Assembly (NCBI GenBank): GCA_013076295.1
Contig: RQOL01000466.1
Coordinates: 4,507,080 to 4,571,079 of the forward strand
Origin: Sanderia malayensis
Taxonomy: Eukaryota > Cnidaria > Scyphozoa > Semaeostomeae > Pelagiidae
Length of the DNA: 64,000 nucleotides
Direction of reading: 5' to 3'
Shown: piece by piece, positions 63,904 to 64,000 of the stretch
How positions within the stretch are numbered: the stretch's first letter is position 1
Layout: each line of letters begins with the position of its first letter
The notes under the pieces: model-generated
What the model saw: only the letters and a program-made list of their open reading frames with translations
The model's database searches: none
What the model was told of the DNA's origin: nothing
Translations under genes and position numbers: made by a program

Positions 63904-64000
63904 GTATGCTTTCTTCCTATCATCTGCTGCGTCTTTTTAGGCTATTATCTGTTGTGTCTTCTTCCCCGTTGTTTCCATCAATTACAACGATGACCAGACT

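Overview
The window is nuclear DNA of an animal, most likely an anthozoan cnidarian (coral or sea anemone). The evidence is many short spliced exons with GT/AG introns, AT-rich introns and intergenic DNA, fibrillar collagens whose N-propeptide carries a WAP module, a semaphorin-5-like gene with only three thrombospondin repeats, and abundant MITEs and tRNA-derived SINEs. The species was not identified. All exon models were read by eye from reading frame, splice sites, phase and family resemblance.

Layout. 1-1452: an imperfectly duplicated module whose two copies may be alternative first exons of a minus-strand gene running off the left edge. 1453-3613 (+): a five-exon gene derived from a Ginger/KRBA2-type integrase, with an intact frame but lost catalytic residues. 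4543-6539 (-): a complete four-exon acireductone dioxygenase (ADI1). 6540-12730: a transposon graveyard. It holds a nearly perfect palindrome of about 3.4 kb inserted in a MITE, and a foldback-like element whose inverted arms are built of 190-bp tandem repeats. 13428-14426 (-): an intronless rhodopsin-like GPCR. 15300-29288 (-): a complete 22-exon transmembrane semaphorin 5-like gene (907 residues), with several MITEs in its introns. 29289-36496: mostly non-coding, with a tRNA-derived SINE, a MITE and a tRNA-Met gene.

36497-50232 (+) and 52130-63903 (+, continuing past the window): two fibrillar collagen genes in tandem. Both encode a signal peptide, a WAP domain, a short minor triple helix, a linker, and a main helix that I count as 339 uninterrupted Gly-X-Y triplets. 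The first also has its full COLFI C-propeptide (1501 residues in 45 exons). The second is cut by the window edge before its C-propeptide. Their exon maps are superimposable except for two exon pairs that are split in the first gene and fused in the second. Lysines at helix position 87 and 84 residues before the helix end match the positions of the vertebrate cross-link lysines.

Functionally the two collagens are probably co-regulated mesoglea structural chains that could form homo- or heterotrimers. The semaphorin and GPCR are cell-surface signalling proteins and ADI1 is a methionine-salvage enzyme. I see no sign that the other genes act together. I found no bacterial-style operon, CRISPR array or defence locus. 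The most unusual objects are the giant palindrome, the foldback element and the collagen pair.
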